Shown here: one piece after another, positions 63,373-64,000 of the stretch | How the letters are laid out: every line of letters begins with the position of its first letter | Numbering within the stretch: the first letter of the stretch is position 1 | NCBI GenBank assembly: GCA_947453725.1 | Contig: CANGHH010000007.1 | Coordinates: 62,001 to 126,000 of the forward strand | Direction: 5' to 3' | DNA length: 64,000 nt | Source of the DNA: Betaproteobacteria bacterium | GTDB taxonomy: Bacteria > Pseudomonadota > Gammaproteobacteria > Burkholderiales > Burkholderiaceae_C | Notes under the pieces: generated by a model | The model's database searches: none | What the model was told of the DNA's origin: nothing | Seen by the model: the letters and a program-made list of their open reading frames with translations, nothing else | Program-made: the position numbers and the translations under genes

Positions 63373-64000
63373 ATGCTGGTCTGGGAAGACGACGTCAAGA
63401 CACCGCCGAATCAGGCCCCCGCGCAGGGCTTGGTGAAGGCTCCCGTTCAATCGCCGGCCCAGTCGCCAGCACTGGCATCGCCTGTCGCGCAGATCGCGCA
63501 ACGCGTGGTCGCCACGCTGCCGGTGTCGGGCGCCAGCCCGTTGCAGAGGCCCGCCGCGCCGGTCGCAGAGACCTCGACGCGCCGCGTCAATGCGGCCGAC
63601 AAGCGCATCATCAACGGCCAGACCGACGTCAACCAGTTGGTGCCTTTCAAATACAAATGGGCTTGGGAGAAATACCTCTCCAGTTGTGCCAACCATTGGA
63701 TGCCCAATGAGGTCAACATGTCGCGTGACATTGCGACCTGGAAAGACCCGAACGGCCTGACCGACGACGAACGACGCATCATCAAGCGCAACCTCGGCTT
63801 CTTCGTGACCGCCGATTCGCTGGCCGCCAACAACATCGTGCTGGGCACCTACCGCCACATCACGGCGCCCGAATGCCGCCAGTTCCTGCTGCGCCAGGCG
63901 TTCGAAGAAGCCATCCACACGCACGCCTACCAGTACATCGTCGAGTCGCTCGGGCTGGACGAAAGCGAGATCTTCAACGCCTACCACGAGGTCGATTCGA
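63373..64000 (+). CDS. nrdB: class Ia ribonucleoside-diphosphate reductase beta subunit (3' partial)
   Basis: The first 209 residues of the radical-generating subunit; the gene runs off the right edge. The N-terminal 70 residues are a variable Pro/Ala-rich tail ([14 protein letters not shown]), followed by the conserved ferritin-like start [27 protein letters not shown]. Diiron ligands are visible in [13 protein letters not shown] (Asp) and [16 protein letters not shown] (Glu and His). The ATG at 63373 starts 148 bases after nrdA. Product forms the alpha/beta holoenzyme with NrdA. Confidence 0.96.
   Translation, partial: MLVWEDDVKTPPNQAPAQGLVKAPVQSPAQSPALASPVAQIAQRVVATLPVSGASPLQRPAAPVAETSTRRVNAADKRIINGQTDVNQLVPFKYKWAWEKYLSSCANHWMPNEVNMSRDIATWKDPNGLTDDERRIIKRNLGFFVTADSLAANNIVLGTYRHITAPECRQFLLRQAFEEAIHTHAYQYIVESLGLDESEIFNAYHEVDS

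Overview
This window is chromosomal DNA from a GC-rich Gram-negative bacterium. The gene order and protein types fit the order Burkholderiales of the Betaproteobacteria: pilBCD-coaE-zapD-yacG, hemA-prfA-prmC-grxD, rplU-rpmA-obgE-proB, ftsY/tRNA-Met/ffh beside pilSR and nrdAB, a Bug-type tricarboxylate-binding protein, and a PEP-CTERM protein. The Rubrivivax/Leptothrix/Ideonella neighbourhood is a guess from style; no rRNA is present to fix it. Coding density is very high, most operons are packed with ATGA-type overlaps, and I see no insertion sequence, prophage, CRISPR array or integrase.

Layout. 1-3.6 kb: 3' part of an over-long UvrA paralogue. 3.6-7.1 kb: a TPR-like protein and a complete TRAP transporter (dctP-dctQ-dctM). 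7.2-12.6 kb: PEP-CTERM protein, secreted alpha/beta hydrolase, periplasmic methionine sulfoxide reductase msrPQ, diheme cytochrome c4. 12.7-15.8 kb: engB and groES-groEL under a CIRCE operator. 15.8-21.5 kb: type IV pilus assembly genes with coaE, zapD and yacG. 21.6-28.9 kb: tRNA-Pro, ispB, rplU-rpmA-obgE-proB, rppH, proS, a lytic transglycosylase. 29-35.3 kb: grxD, a small outer-membrane-like protein, prmC, prfA, hemA, a small membrane protein, miaB and a secreted protein. 35.5-37.6 kb: a LysR regulator divergent from an orphan tctC/Bug receptor. 37.6-45.1 kb: a five-gene ferredoxin-centred redox operon (NfnAB-like pair, 2-oxoacid:ferredoxin oxidoreductase KorAB, and a 723-residue protein ending in a single 4Fe-4S ferredoxin domain) with an FNR-type box upstream. 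45.4-52.6 kb: an accessory cluster of ECF sigma factor, a small anti-sigma-like/beta-sandwich protein, a TPR-CHAT protease, a secreted S8 subtilase and a secreted repeat protein. 52.7-64 kb: tRNA-Met, ftsY, ffh, a CcsA-like protein, pilS-pilR, nrdA and the start of nrdB.

The most interesting part is the 45.4-52.6 kb cluster. Three of its gene starts are preceded by the same bipartite sequence (TGTAT-C/T-T about 15 bases before CTCTGT, identical spacing all three times, same strand, 26-57 bases before the chosen start codons). The simplest reading is a promoter recognised by the ECF sigma factor encoded at the head of the cluster, which would tie a cytoplasmic CHAT protease, a secreted subtilase and a secreted repeat protein into one regulon. 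This is inference from sequence alone. Housekeeping regulation is also readable: CIRCE plus a promoter resembling both sigma-70 and sigma-32 classes at groES, and two NrdR-like boxes 32 bp apart around the nrdA promoter.
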